NCBI GenBank assembly: GCA_013399875.1
Contig: VXAZ01001688.1
Coordinates: 1,251,525 to 1,315,524, forward strand
Source: Gymnorhina tibicen
Lineage: Eukaryota; Chordata; Aves; Passeriformes; Artamidae
Reading direction: 5' to 3'
Length of the DNA stretch: 64,000 bases
Shown one piece after another: positions 36,571 through 49,729 of the stretch (position 1 is its first letter; the number at the start of each line of letters is the position of its first letter). Below the pieces are notes generated by a model. The model made no database searches and was not told the DNA's origin. It was given only the letters and a program-made list of their open reading frames with translations. The position numbers and the translations under genes were made by a program.

Positions 36571-39500
36571 CAACAGGGCATTTCTCCATGGAGGTACAGC
36601 TAGAGCACTCTGCTACTTCCCCATAGCACGGAATTTATAGTAGCAAGGAAATGGGGAACGTATTTTCATTTAAATGGGTCTGCCACGAGATGAATAAAGC
36701 AATCATCAATGGGATCTATAAGCAGAGAGGGGCGGTGCACTGTTTATAAACATCACACGTAGGTGTGCATCCACACCAGCGCCTGTGCCTGTGTGCACAT
36801 ACACACACGGGGTGTTTAGAAATAAACTCTCTGGATCTGTATTGGTATTTAAAAACTGGCACATGATCAGTACCAAAGGCTCTGCTTCCTCTTTGCTTGC
36901 CATTTCCATAAGAAGACTGGAATGTGCAATTTAGGCTTCAAATTTCCATGTCTATTCTGCTTGCAAAACTCAAACACACGCTACCTTGAACTTCCCTATC
37001 CTCAACTCTGCTCCCTAGGGAGGAAAACAGCCAGATTAAATCTATATGAGAGATCTCCTGACTGCAGACACTACTGCCTTTATTCACAAAGGCAAAGCAC
37101 AGCAATGGTCTGGGAAAGCACCACAGTTAAGATACTATCTCCAGGCTCCTTTGAACCACTGCTGCATGCAAATATTTGTACACATGCATTATGAAGAGAG
37201 TGTGGCACAAGTCCCTGAATTTTGATTTGTCTCTGTACAAGCGAGATACAGAGGAGAGAGACAGGCTCTATTGGTGAACGGCAGAGCTCTGGCTCCCATA
37301 TCTGCCTTTCCGCTGTCTCAGTGGGGTTTCTCCTCTGTAGCCCACCAAGGCCAAAGGGAATTTGCTCATTGCTTTCAAGGCAGTCACACAACTACAAAAA
37401 TGTCAAAAATGGGTACTTCAAATCAGGAATCTAAATCCATCCCTAGCAAGCAACCAGAATGTAAGTGTTGCTCCTGTATTAGATTCTGACCTTGGTCCAT
37501 CTGTGCCCAAGTTTCTGGAAAATGGAGATGGTCTGTGCCTAGAAAAGGGTTTCAGCTCTTTAAGTGAGGAGCAACCACAACCGTGATGTGCCTTTGAGCA
37601 GATGTTACACAAACCATCAATTTTATACCCGAATTTCCAGCCATCCTGAATTCCTCCCAAACGAGTTTGCTGAAAAATCACATCAACTTTCACCAAAGAA
37701 CTTCAAGAAAGCCTTTTGTTAAACACGGTCCAACTGAGAGACTGTAGCAAAACCATGGCCAGAAGAACTTCTGTTCCCCCTTTTGGCCTTGTATAAACTG
37801 TCCATGAGTTCTGCCATGGATAATGCCACCTGGTCAACAGAACAACTGTTAATAACTGAACAACAATTAAACAACTTGATATCTAGTATTACGTATTTCT
37901 GGTACGCTTCCAATGTGGCTATACAAACCCAGTGACCAAAATACAGCTGTGCTTCAGTTCTGTCCCAAGTTTAAACACAGTTGCTCACACCAACACAGTT
38001 CTCATCCATAACAAGATGAGTAACATGGAAAGGGAGGGAAAATGCAGCCCTGAAAGCCGCAAACGTGGAACTGCTTCTGGGGAAAAGCTTCTCTCCACCA
38101 GAATGAGCCAGGAGTGGACACAGGTAAACTTGGAGGTGCCTGGGGCAGCTGTCTCTCAAAGGGATGCCACTGAAAGGGGAGTGGAAATTCCATAGCCTAC
38201 TTTGTGTGTGCTGAGGATCTTCTTTTTCCTCCTCTCCTCCACTTCTGAACACCACTTACATCCAGTGGTGTAAGGACTACGCTCCCTCTATCCCTTCTGC
38301 TCTGACCACCAAGCCAGGCAGCTTTGCATTACTCCAGAAAAACAAGGACATTTTGTGCTCAGCTGAAAATGAACGTGGCAGAGAGGAAGACGATGAATGA
38401 CAAAGCTTTCCTGGCAGATGCAGGCTATAAAAAGAGATCATGATGTGGTGAAACAAGTCTAACCAAAGGGGTTTGCCAGAAACACGGTGAAACAGGCTTC
38501 CAGTGTGGAAATGATACTGCCAAATTCAGAAAAGAGAAAACCAAACAGCCTGAAGCTTAGCAAGCAAGCAAGCAGCAACTTGGGGCACAGTGGGATACAG
38601 AGGAAAGTGGAGATAACTACTTTTGTTTGTGGTTTTCCTCCTCTACAGCCCGTGGTCTCCCAGGGAAAGGACCTGGCCCCTCACCGGCAGGGTGCAGAGC
38701 TGGAGAGGCCAGTGGCACCTGCTCCTGGCAAGCTGGGCTGCGGCTCACCACGTTCCACGGAGCAGGACCATGGCTGCCAGGCTCCCTCTTTGACCTGATC
38801 TGATCTTATCTGCACTTCCAGGTGCCTCTGGAGCCCAGTGCTCTCTTATTACCATCAGTCTGCCCACAACAAACTTGGATACATTTGCGTTCATTCCTTA
38901 GCTTCCTTATTCACGGTAGGAATGGGCAGAGGAGCACAGCAAGGATGTGTGAATGGCGGTTTCATTAGCCCCATTTTATTTGTAAACCAGCAAAACTCAG
39001 CCTTCAAAGAGGGCCCCTCCTTTCTTTTTTTTTTGCCAAACCCTGGACAGAAGCCATCTTTCCGAGTCAGAAGGGATGTACATGACTGTGTAAAATCCCA
39101 GGAGCCTCTCCTCAAAACAGCCACAGGGGTTTGCAAACAAGTCACAGAAACACCCTCTTCACCCATTCCCCCAGGGCTAAGCAAGCTCCCTCCGAAACAC
39201 TCCCAGATGCTTTGTGCTCAGTGAGTAGCACGGCCTGAGAACGGGCTTTAAAATAATGTTACAATTAGACCATGCAGGGAAATTCTTGACTTTTTAAACA
39301 TCCTTTTGGTAATATTACATGTTAGGAGAAACGATGGGTTCAGTTATGACTATCAAGTTAAGCACGGGCTGGAAAAGACAGTTAGTATGTTAGATATGCC
39401 TGGACAGGGAAGAGCTTAATTCAAACTGCTTTGGGTGACTAAAATGAACTTGATCTTACCATTGCACCGTGACTTTTGGGGGTTTCTTTATCTTCTGCAG

Positions 39501-40794
39501 GAGACTCACCCTTCCTATTGCTGTTCTAGCTCCTTGTATCACCTTTACAGCCCTGTTTCCTAAGCCAGGTGTCTTCCTCTCTTTAAACTGAGGTCACTAT
39601 CACCTGTTCCCATTCCCAGCTGTACCACTTTGCTCCATGAGGTCTCCTCAAAATCCCTGCAACACTGCTTTGGGCAGAGATGCTGGGAAACCAGCAGCAA
39701 TGATGGGTTGGTAGCTGGCAGCCTCAGGGACTGGCCAGGAAGTGGCTGAGCAGGGGGGCAGCAGGAGGGCTGGGCACCACGCTGTGCCCCCACTGCCCCA
39801 GCTCTGCAGAAAACCACCTCGTGCCCCGAGTTTCTGTGTGAACCCCGCTGGCTGCTGAGAGGGGTCAGCGTTCATTTCAAACATGCCTCAGTGCACCGTG
39901 GTTTCCCACAGCTCCTCGAGGTCTGCGCTGTGATACAGTTGGTGAGTCATGCACAGATTAGTCATGGAGGGGATTTATTCTCGTCTGCAGAAAGTCCGGC
40001 ATGAGTAAAGACAATGTAAGTTTGGCAGCGGCTTGTTTCGGTTCTGGCCGGTGCCAAAGCCGAGCTGTGTCTCATCCCCAGGTGTGTGGCTCAGGCTGGT
40101 GAGGCAGACAGGGCCACACATCCTTTTTCATGCCTTTCTGCCCACACCAAAACTCTGAGTCAATGCAGGCACTGCAGAATGGGACCAGCTCATCTCACAA
40201 GCTCCTCTTCAGGCTAAAGACACTTCCACTGATGATTGACCTTCACCAGGCCAAGGTATCAGGAAAGGCTCAGAGTCCTCACGAATCCTCCAAGTCTCCC
40301 ACCAAAGCTTACCAGTCACTTGGATGAGATCTTGGCTTCATCGAGGCTGGTAGCAAAACACTCACACAAGCCTAGCGTTTTACTCCTCAGTGATCAAATT
40401 ATGTAGGAATCTAATTTCCCTGTATATCTTCCAGTCCCAGAGCACCAACGCCCTAAACTACTCCTGGAGATTTTTTAACTGTAAAAACTGCTTTTTTTCA
40501 TTTCTCAGGGACAATAAGATACCCAGCAATAACGACACATTTCTGACCAGGAAGCTGTCTGGGACGGTGCTGCCACAACGTTACGTTCCAGGTAATTTTT
40601 CTTGGATGAGTTTAGGCAGTGAGTGTAACATCGTACCTGCTGACTGAGGCAGGAGTCACAGGTCTGCGGGACACTCCTTCAGAACTTGGGCTTCTGAAAC
40701 GAGAAAATGTTTTCATTCATATCCTAAAATTCCATTCATTAACAGGTGTATAAGGTTTGACTTCTTCAAAGTATGCTGCAGACACAGCCTAATA
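36571..40794. other. Unassigned noncoding DNA
   Basis: A TG/CA-rich, largely alternating purine-pyrimidine patch lies near 36755-36812. Otherwise this is mixed sequence with short overlapping frames and no recognisable exon or repeat. A CCCATTTTATTTGTAAA phrase near 38970 recalls MIR but lacks the rest of the core. Confidence 0.4.
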
Positions 40795-40950
40795 AATCTC
40801 CATGACACCTCACTGCATCTCCATTTTATAGATGTGGTGATTCGAATATATCCAAGTGAAATGACTTGCCCAAGGCTAATGAAGGAATCAATGTCAGAGA
40901 CAGGATTAAAAGTAGAAAAATTCCTGGCCCCCAGTCTCATAACCTAACTG
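40795..40950 (+). repeat. MIR-type SINE relic
   Basis: CTCCATTTTATAGATG is followed by GTGAAATGACTTGCCCAAGG and then GTCAGAGACAGGATTAAAA. This reproduces, in order, the MIR core phrases 'cccattttacagatgagg', 'taagtaacttgcccaaggtc' and 'gcagagccgggattcgaac'. It is the clearest MIR copy in the window, on the plus strand. Confidence 0.75.
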
Positions 40951-42344
40951 TGGTCTTCATTTCACTCATATGAAAACAGAAAAGGGAAACACATCTATTT
41001 TGAATATTGTGAAAAGTAGTTCAGAGCAGATGGGCAGCCTGATGTTTTAAAATTGCTTTACTTTGTCATAAAATATCAATAATACACAGGATGTGGTTCT
41101 TGTCCAAGAGTATACCAAGGTGTGAACAGCACAATATGTGTCACTGGTAGCTTTCAGAGCAGCTGAGATGGCACTGTAGAATAAAATAAGGACGGTCTTT
41201 GAGATGTCTCTCCTGCCCTGTTCCTTAAAACAGATTTCTTCCCGTGTGTACAGCCAGTAAAAGCGGCTTTGAAGCTGATGAATACCTGTTGGGTAATGAA
41301 TCTGTAGCGAGACACCTATTGTCGCATCTCAGAGGCAGAACAAGAGGTCTGTAATGCCCATTGCTCAAAATTTTGGGTGGCTCTACCCACCTCTTTCTCA
41401 GATGCTAACACAGAGCGAGGCAGCATCTTCTCTGTCGCCAGAACACACCGGGAAGACAATGCACCTGTCTAGCTGTGTAGAAGAATAATTTAAAGGGGGG
41501 AAAAAAAAGGAAGGTACACTTGTGTCATTAAATATTGATGAGTAAGATTCATTGACTGAGTGGGAGACAGTAGGATATGGCTTGAAATAAAACCCCATGA
41601 GGGCCACACCCCCTAGTATGCCCAGGGCCATCCCTTTAAAGGTAGGACAATTATAATTAATTGAGCAATCTGACAGAAAGCATACATCCATACACTGGAG
41701 CAGAAAGTGACACTGTGCACGGAGCCATCACGGACACTTGAAGGGTTAATACTGGTTCACTAGACCAAGGACAGTAAATTCTGCCTGTGGCTACCACCAG
41801 TCTATTGTATTATTATTGCAGGCTTTAGAAACAGCTTTTAATTTTAACCCTTTCCAGCCCTCTCTTCTATTTTCTCTTTATAAATAATTGGCATTGAATA
41901 AAATGGCATGAAATCTTCCTAGTCCTACCTTTCAGTAATTTCTTTTCACTTTCAGCATTCAGAACACTGTGCAAAAATAAAAAAGAATCCAAAGAACCTG
42001 GGCTTCCTTTACCTATAACTTTTAAGGTTGCCAAAACACTGAGGCCCTTTCATTTTGTTACAATCAGTCCCCGCTCTTTGCTGCAAGGATGAAGAATCCC
42101 ATCCACCACTTACTGGAAACCGTGATGTAGTGTTCAGAGTTGTGACAAACACACAGACTGAATACAGATAGCCCCGTACCCCCTTCAGTCTTCCCGACAC
42201 CTGCATTCATCCACCTGACTACGTTTCTAAGATGACGCGCTGGGAATTGTTCACGCCTGTAAGAGCTGACAAATCAAACACGCAGGAGCCATTGGTTACC
42301 TGTAATGCAGAAATCTCATTCTGGATAACAATTTCAGCAATATG
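40951..42344. other. Unassigned noncoding DNA
   Basis: The AT-rich patch at 41750-41950 is repeat-free and might be regulatory. The rest is ordinary. Confidence 0.35.
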
Positions 42345-42480
42345 CTGAGCACATCCTCAGCCTTAGACAGGCTAAAGAGAAACAACCAATGGAGAAGGGA
42401 TTATATGAAGGAGTGCAGGGGACAGCAGAGGACTGACTCAGTGACCCAGGAGGTCCTTTCCAATCCTATATTTCTATGTT
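42345..42480 (+). repeat. CR1 LINE 3' end relic
   Basis: It ends with GACTCAGTGACCCAGGAGGTCC, then TTTCCAATCCTATATTTCTATG. This is the order found at CR1 3' ends ('...gatgacc..aggtcccttccaatccta..ttctatg'). Only the last 100-150 bases are recognisable, as expected of a 5'-truncated, decayed copy. No reverse transcriptase fragment is present. Confidence 0.65.
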
Positions 42481-42719
42481 CATCTGTTCATATTGAAGTT
42501 GATGGGAGACATTTCCACCGACTTCAAAGGGCTTTTATCCGGCCCCAGTTTCATTTCTTTTCAATATATAGATGCAAGAGTAATGTCACGCATGAGACAT
42601 GCTAATATACAATCAGTTCTGTGAGCAGCAGAATGAACCCAGGTAGATAAATTGTTCATCCCAAAATGCTAAACATGCCAAGACCCGAAAAATATATCTC
42701 CTTGTATCTGACTTGCAGA

Positions 42720-42860
42720 CAAGTCCAGCAGTGTCACAGCTGGATTTCCAGTCATCATTAGCCATAATCAATTATGCCAAATAAATTTTCCCATTACCTA
42801 GTTGCACTTTTCGTGAGCTACAAGGAATAAGGTGAACAAACATTTTTGATCGAGGGATCA
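42720..42860. promoter_or_regulatory. Weak candidate regulatory block
   Basis: TCATCATTAGCCATAATCAA and the following AATTATGCC, CCATTACC segments pack several homeodomain-type half-sites into about 80 bases with no repeat. Confidence 0.27.
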
Positions 42861-44842
42861 GCTCACTACAAGGCTGGTCCATGTTTCCAGCAACAGGAAG
42901 GAGTGTCCCCTCATGAAACCTGTAGCTGCCTGTGGAAGGTTATTTAAGGCAAATGGGTCATCCCTTGCTAGAGAGATGAGCCACAAAATGCTCTGAAAAG
43001 AGATGTAGAAGCCTAATGTTGATGGAGACAGAAAGAAAGAATGAGAAGGTAGAACGGGGTGGCTGTATAATTACACAGTGTTTTCTCTTCCTCTCTTTTT
43101 TTTCACTGAGCAGGCACTCAGCCTGCTCAGCGGAGTCACTCCAACATGTTATCTAATGGCTTCGTCGTTACTTGTGAGATTCCCCATCTGTGGGCAGACT
43201 GTGCCACTGCCTCGTTCAGCTGAGCAAGAGAACATTCACTCGCTCGCTCAGATCTGGGGGGACAGGTCTTGCTCTGGAGCAACAAAAAATGAGCTGCTCC
43301 TTAGTTAGGTCTGAACCTTTGCACTTAAGTCAGCCTTTGATGAAAGCTTCCTCTGGATTTCAACGCTGCTCTTTACAGCTGGACAATCTGCTGGCTCTCT
43401 CTGGCTCCGTCTTTTTTTTGTTCTTTACACTGGCGTCATTCTGATCTATGTGGTGGTCTCACATTTTCCTCCAGAGCTTTCTGCATCGGCCTTGTTTTCA
43501 AAGCCATATAACACAAGCAATGATTTCTAACCTGCAGTTGCTTCAGAAGGATGGATGTTCAGACATAATCAGTCCATTTTGCTGGTTTTTCACCTGTTAT
43601 ACTGTAGCTGCTCCTGCTGTTTGGATACTTCTTTACTCACTTTCCTTTTCAATCTCTTTTGTCCTCATAATTTACTGTAAAACTCTAAGTGATTTATAAA
43701 ACATGGAAAACTGTATCACATCCAGTTTAGCTCTGCTTAAAGCAGAGTCATTTCCTCCTGGTGGGTTCATGGTGCCTCTAATGAGGATGTTCCACGGAAG
43801 GATTCAGCCGTCCAGGGGCACAGGTACAGCCACTCACTCCTCAGATGTGGCAGGTCTTCCATGACCTTTCTCCAGGACAGAGAAAGGACACCTCACCAAG
43901 AGAAAAGAGATGGCCAGGATGCTGAGATAACCCTGATGTGCATTCAGAGGTCTGAGTGCTTCGGAGCTGTATCTGAACCTCAAAACTTCTTCAGGACTCA
44001 CACATAGGATCCACCAAGTGGCACAGGTCTGATGGAAGCGCAGTTCCCAGGTAGCCCATATTTGAGAGCCCATCAGTTCATCCAGACCTGCAGAATTGCT
44101 CTGGTTGACTTCATGATTATCTCATCAGTGGCCACATATCACGGAGGAAAAGCTGTGGTTTGCTGTTATTTACAAGTGTCATCCCCTTCAAATGGGAAGA
44201 GGAGTTCGAGAACGGCAAAGCTCAACTGATTTGTACAGGCACCAGCATTCCAGCGTGGCAAGATATTTTACCTGAGCCTGTCACATCCAAATTTAGTAGA
44301 TAGCATGCTTGCTTTTTATTTGATTTTTAGCAGGTCTCTCCACAATAAATATAAGAGCAGAATGCATAAACAAAGCACCTGGCACTTACAGTTTATCTTG
44401 GTGATGGAAAATTTGATTGATGATAAGTTCAGAAAGTGGCAAATTTTCAACATAGGGCTAAACAACCTTTCATTGCTAATTTTTTTTTTTTTTTTAGCTT
44501 GGTTCCTCTTAGCTGTCTTGTTCCAGTGCTCCATCAGCTGCTGGGTGGGGAAAAAAAAAAAGCCTGTCCTATTTGTTCCTTATGGATTTTCACTGATCAA
44601 GTTGCATATCACCAGGTTAAGAATTAAACGGAGAACTTTTGCACGTCACATTCCTTCTTCTTGTCTCTTTCCAGGACAGAGACCGTGAGACAGACCTTTC
44701 TGCTTGTAAAATGCTAATTTTTAACTTATCGTTGTTACTGCGATACCAAAAGAGTGCAGGGGTGCAGGCACACAAGCAGAACGAGGTAGCTCAGAAGAAG
44801 TGCCAGTCAGAGAAGCTCCACTCGTAAAGCACAGAAGGAAAA
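42861..44842. other. Unassigned noncoding DNA
   Basis: It contains a T run near 44480-44496 and an A run near 44552-44562. The open frames here, up to 127 codons, are driven by these runs and lack domains. Confidence 0.4.
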
Positions 44843-44992
44843 AATATTTTACAGAGGGGGAAATTAAGGCACAATCTTACAGTGATTTGTGTCCAGGAGC
44901 TTCTAGGAGGAGCATGGACAAAGGGCAGGCGCAAGCCAGACCCCATGGCTGCTAATCTTGTGCCTTAGCAACAAGACCACTCTCCCTCTGCG
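44843..44992 (+). repeat. MIR-type SINE relic
   Basis: ATTTTACAGAGGGGGAAATTAAGGCAC corresponds to the MIR phrase 'attttacagatgaggaaactgaggcac' (20 to 25 bases long in the family). Farther right, GCTAATCTTGTGCCTTAGCA and AGACCACTCTCCCTC match the 3' part of the core. The middle is diverged. Confidence 0.68.
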
Positions 44993-45099
44993 CGCAGGCT
45001 CAGAGGGAAGGGGGCAACCTTCTAGGAGGGAAATCCTTGTTGGATTAAGCACTTCGCTTGCTTTCCTCTTCTCACCCCTTTCCTCCTCCAGAGCACGGA

Positions 45100-45234
45100 G
45101 GATGGGGAGGGGGCCAGGTGGTGAAATGGTGCCCGCCCCCCCTCATTCTCCAGTCCACCCCACATCCAGCAGGGTCCTGGGGCTCCCCAGCAGCCCCCGG
45201 ATGCCCGCGCCCCTCGGCCGGGGAGGAGGGATAT
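45100..45234. other. GC-rich patch
   Basis: A short G/C-rich stretch with several C runs and a few CpGs (for example GCCCGCGCCCCTCGGCCGG near 45203). It directly abuts the AT-rich candidate block to its right. Too short to call a CpG island. Confidence 0.4.
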
Positions 45235-45560
45235 GATTTGTAATTGCAATATTTTCATTACCGTCTCTTAGTTCTTTGCACACTAATGTCAAGAGCTTTG
45301 TCTTTGTAGTGTTATTGGCATTTTTCATCATATTCATGAAGTGTGGGTCAATTTTCTTCAAAAGGCTCACTTCGCCAACTTGCCACAAAGACAGACAGTA
45401 ATAAATTCTACTAGTGCACAGCGAAGGCTTCGTAGCTGCAAGCAACAATAAAAAGCAATGAGCTGGGTGTCACTAAGTAACTCCAGTTTACACTGCATTT
45501 TCTTCTTTTATTGAAAACTCAGAATATGAATTTATTAATGAACACACAGGCCTACTTTGA
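45235..45560. promoter_or_regulatory. Candidate regulatory block
   Basis: An abrupt switch from GC-rich to AT-rich sequence begins with TTTGTAATTGCAATATTTTC and continues repeat-free for about 320 bases, with ATTCATG and TTTATTAATG motifs. A minus-strand frame (45143-45448) covers it and has a lysine/asparagine-rich translation. I do not recognise it as protein and see no splice-flanked exon. Confidence 0.3.
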
Positions 45561-47419
45561 AGGGGTGTGGGGGGGGCCCGAGTCAATTTATTTGGTATTC
45601 ACACAGTGTGTGCCTACATTGTATTGTTTCATCATTTTATGGCCAGGCACAGCTTGTTAGGCTGTGGCCCTCCAGAAAAAAGCAGGCTCATATAGCAACA
45701 CCTTGACGTAGATGTACAGCTGCTTTCACTGTGGCTGTCTCACCTTTAGCCCCGTCTGTCTACTGCCGGCTTTCATTTTCCGCATTCATACATCAATAAG
45801 CTTTGCATGCTGACACCTAATTTTGCAGGCTACTTTGGTTATGGAGGCCATGTTTTGCATATCACTACCCACCCCCTTCTGACATCTACTGCCTTTAAAG
45901 AGGGAGAGAATAGAGAGAGCACGAAAGAGGGATTCTTTTCTTCTCAGCCTAATCAGAGATTTCTTTATATTTGTCAAAAGCAGATCTGCCAAATCAACTT
46001 TAATTGATTCTTCCACAGTTCTCATGTATGATTTTTGAAGGACTGGGCTTGTGTTCCAAGACACAGTGTTGTGTTTCAAACAAATATGAGGTTTCTACAG
46101 TAAATCAAATTTGGATGCCAATTAGTTAGCATTTTCCATTCCAATTAAATTTGAGACCTTTCTGATTTTGAAAGACTTGTGTGTCTATGCCTGTGTGCAT
46201 GTACTGATGTGTGTGTGCCTATCTCTATCTATTTTGGAGAGGCAGAAAGATATATATGTATAAAATATTTAATGTGCTCTCGGTGGTCTAATAAGCAGGG
46301 AGGGGTTAGAGCCACCCATTTAAATACACATTTTGGAAGATTTTTATTTTTTTTAACTTGTTTATTTCACAAGGGCTTACCAGCCCATTCTAACCTGTTA
46401 TGTGACACCACAAAGGTTTTTACTTTCTCAGTCAGGTGGCTAATGTCATTATATCGTTGACAACTCATAAAATGTTATAATCTAATAGGGCTTTCCCTCC
46501 CCACACACACACACAGTGAAAGCTCATTGTAGCAAAGAAAGGATTAGGGGCAAAAAGCAAGATTAATGTTTAAAAAAATGGAAGCAGGCTGAGTCCAGAC
46601 AGACTACTGTAGCTTAAAAACAAATATAATTTGTATATTAAAATGTGTCTTGATCTTCCTAGATTTACTCTAAATAAACCCGGCATACAATACAAGGGAT
46701 TTCCTACTGGATATTGACTATTTCAAGCAAAGTCTATATATTTGGGTTGAATCAATTTTTAAATGAATTCCTCCTTTTATGACTAAAAATCAGTTTTTAG
46801 GCAAACTCGGAATACAGAGACTAAGATTGAATCCCACACTACCAGGATGGGAAGGAAACAAAAGCTTGCTTAGATTAGCTGGAACTCTCATGTGCAATCA
46901 CAGCCAACCATCGAACTATCCCGGACAATATTTGTGCTATGGACAAGGAATCTTCCCAGCACCCATGGGTCTGATTGCCACACGAGGGACTAACCTCTCA
47001 CCAGTAAGTTTTACCCTCTTGGGTCCCCAAAAAGGCCTCAGGCCAGCCAGCCAGCCCAGCTCCAGCAGACTTCAGGAGCAAGCAGATCCATTCCCATTCG
47101 TTTCCAAGGACTCAAAACCGCAGCAGGGAGGAATTCACCCTCAGCAAAATTCAGGTGGGAACAAGCACACGCCTGCATTTCTTCGGGAAAGAGATTAATT
47201 AGTTTCTTCCTCTTATAAAATATAAATAAAGGAACAAAGACCTGAGCTTGAGAAGGTGAGAAAATCCAGGCGCACTTGGCCAGCAGGGAAAAGCAATAAT
47301 CTTCAGGTAGTTTGGCGCTGGAACGGTGTGTTTTGTATTCTCTCCTACTACACACAACTACTGGCCTACGCCACCAAAAGCAGTAAAATGAGGAATTATG
47401 ATGGCTATTGAACACCATT
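45561..47419. other. AT-rich noncoding DNA
   Basis: It includes a G run at 45568-45576 and a possible conserved patch at 45780-46170 with GCCAATTAGTTAGC and CCAATTAAATTTG near 46118-46152. A degenerate TG/TATC-rich stretch lies at 46175-46230. No gene recognised. Confidence 0.35.
46502..46515. repeat. (CA)7 microsatellite
   Basis: Seven CA units in an AT-rich setting. Short and uninterrupted. Confidence 0.95.
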
Positions 47420-48010
47420 CACATATTCACAGTGTCGCATCCGATGTCAATTAGCGAGCCTGTTTCCATAATTGTTATACAAGGGGAAAATCTACAGTGT
47501 TAAACAGCTCTTGAGTTCACGTTTCTGCATGGGCTTTGTTTGGTGGAGTGTTTAGAGCACATAAAATAAAATCCATGGGAAATCTGCCTGGCACGAGACC
47601 TTTGACGGATTTGTGTTGGGAGAGTTTCTGTATTCAGTCTAATATGTGTGTTTTAGGTTAAATTTTTCAAGCCAGCTTCTCTTTCTACCTGGGTAAAAGC
47701 AAGCCTTTTGGGTGGGGAAGCTGCAGATTAGCTGAGGTTTTGATTGGACTGAATGGGCAGGTTGAGGAGGAAAATTGCAGAGGAGTATGCAAACATTTTG
47801 CAACTCTCAAACCAAAAATGTCTCGAGCCTTTCGTAAAAAATCTCTTGGACTCGGATATTTAGTTGTCAGCTTGCATAAAAACAAAAGGATTCAATGTTG
47901 AAATGGAACTGATGTTGAGCATCGAAATGGCCTTATAAAAGTTTGGGGTTTTTTAACTCTTTTTTTAATAAAAAGTCTAAAATTTAATGTTTAGTTCAGC
48001 TGATGATCAA
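47420..48010. promoter_or_regulatory. Candidate regulatory block
   Basis: Repeat-free sequence with GATGTCAATTAGCGAGCC at 47443-47460 and CCATAATTGTTATAC shortly after, followed by several hundred bases of AT-rich sequence. The first motif has a homeodomain-type ATTAG core. Confidence 0.3.
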
Positions 48011-49284
48011 TTTTTCTTCTACATTTCAAGATCTGCAATAACCAGCCAAATCCTCTACTTGTCTCTCATTGTGCTGACTTCTGTAAAAAATGTGGCCCTT
48101 CAAGCTACAAAATGATAGAGGAAAATCAGACAACACACAATAAAGTCTATAAAATCATGAACAGTAAAGGGAAAGCAAACAGAAAAGAATTAGTCATTAT
48201 TTCCCACAGCATAAGATCCAGGGTGCACCCAATTATGAGGCAGCAGGGTTAAAACAGCCCATAAGAAACACTTTTACAAAGAATAACTAAATTATGCAAC
48301 TTAGTGCACAGCAGGTAGCACAGACCAGGAATATAAATGGATTGTAAACACGATTAGACAAATGTACAGGAGACAAATTTACTGCCAAGCATGATGATCC
48401 TGCATGGCCTGTGGATTGGGAAGTCCCTAACAACCTACCTGGACAGGGCTTGGGAGGGGAGAGGTCCCTCTCCACGTACCTCCATCCTGACAACACGAGG
48501 GTGATGCCAGGGACCTTAACGTCACCCTCACAGTGTGAACTGCTCATGGAATGTCCTTCCCTGCCTGGAGATGCTAAAGGAAGTGGCCAAAGGAAGGCTC
48601 CCAGTCCGAGTTTGGAACCTCCAAACCCTAAGGGAATCACTGCACTGCCAAGTGCATGCCGAGCCCTTGATCCAGACCACACGTGCAGCAAAAACAATGG
48701 CCCTGATGAGCGATTATGTGTCTTTGTCTGGAAAGCCTCCTACCAAGGTGCACTCGTGTGTCTGGTGTGCAAGAGGGCTGTAGATTAAGCTCTTTGTGCG
48801 TTTGTCACTTTAGGGGTATTTAATTGCAGGGTAAGTAGAAAAAGGGAAAATTAAAAGAGGGCCACAGGCTGGTTTGACAACAGTGGTGAGAAGTGCCCTG
48901 TTCAGCAATAGGAACAGGCACAGGGAAATCAAGATGGGCACAAAAACGTGGCTGATGTGAGCAGTCTTTAACCGCTGGCAAAGACCAGAGCAGAAGTTTG
49001 CAACCATTTCTTGATTGATGGACCTTTACACTTCCAACAGAGAGGTAATCACCTGTAACAGTGAATTAAAGCCTCCTGACAATACGTTTTTTTGGCTGCC
49101 TTTCAGGCACCCTTTAGGGAGGTGGCTCAGAGACCCTCTGGGACATCCAGCCCCATTGGAAACTTACTGGCATAGGAATGAGCAAAGGGACAGGGATAGG
49201 CAGTGTCCAAGCTTGGGGGTTAGATTTGCCATCCCATCGCCATTTCCTGTCTAACTGTGGTAAAAGAATAATTTTTAAAAGCCT
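48011..49284. other. Unassigned noncoding DNA
   Basis: No exon or repeat recognised. Overlapping frames of 125-136 codons on opposite strands at 48287-48788 lack domains. Confidence 0.4.
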
Positions 49285-49500
49285 TCATTTTCCTTCATAG
49301 TTTTAAGGCTAAAAAGGACTATTAGATCATTTGTTCTGACCTTTTACATCTACAGGCCATCACGCTTCCTCCAGTTTACGAGTACCTCCATAAAATAGGA
49401 GCCCATATTAATTTCAATCACCACTGAGGGAAATAAACCTGCTCCAGTCAGAAAAGGATCTCTCTGCGGTTCGCCACTGTTCACACTCTCACCATTCACA
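49285..49500 (-). repeat. CR1 LINE 3' end relic, turtle/archosaur-type subfamily
   Basis: The plus-strand reading starts with TTTTAAGGCTAAAAAGGACT and continues ATTAGATCATTTGTTCTGACC, then CAGGCCATCACGCTTCCTCC, AGTTTAC and AGGAGCCC. This follows closely the reverse-complemented CR1 tail common in turtles and other archosauromorphs ('ttaaggccagaagggacc', 'attagatcatctagtctgacc', 'caggccatcac', 'gagccc'). The element is therefore minus-strand, 5'-truncated and old. No young copy is seen. Confidence 0.72.
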
Positions 49501-49729
49501 TCCTTTCTAATTACTGTACTATTTTCCCTCTGTATATCCATGAATGCATTGTTAAAATACTGGGAACAGGAGTTTAAATTACAGCGGCACCCCATTTTGG
49601 TCACATTTTACATAGCAAAAAAGATTCCCAACGGAAAGACTTGGACAGCCTAACCAGACAAGGGAAATAAAAACACCCACAAAAACATTTTAAAAGGGAG
49701 AAATCCCAGTTCTCCCCAGCTCTCATAAG
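49501..49729. other. Spacer between two old repeats
   Basis: AT-rich sequence that may include further decayed repeat, but nothing is assignable. Confidence 0.35.

Noticed and set aside
38965..38990. CCCCATTTTATTTGTAAA phrase resembling a MIR core
   Set aside because: No neighbouring MIR landmarks. The phrase alone is AT-rich and likely by chance.
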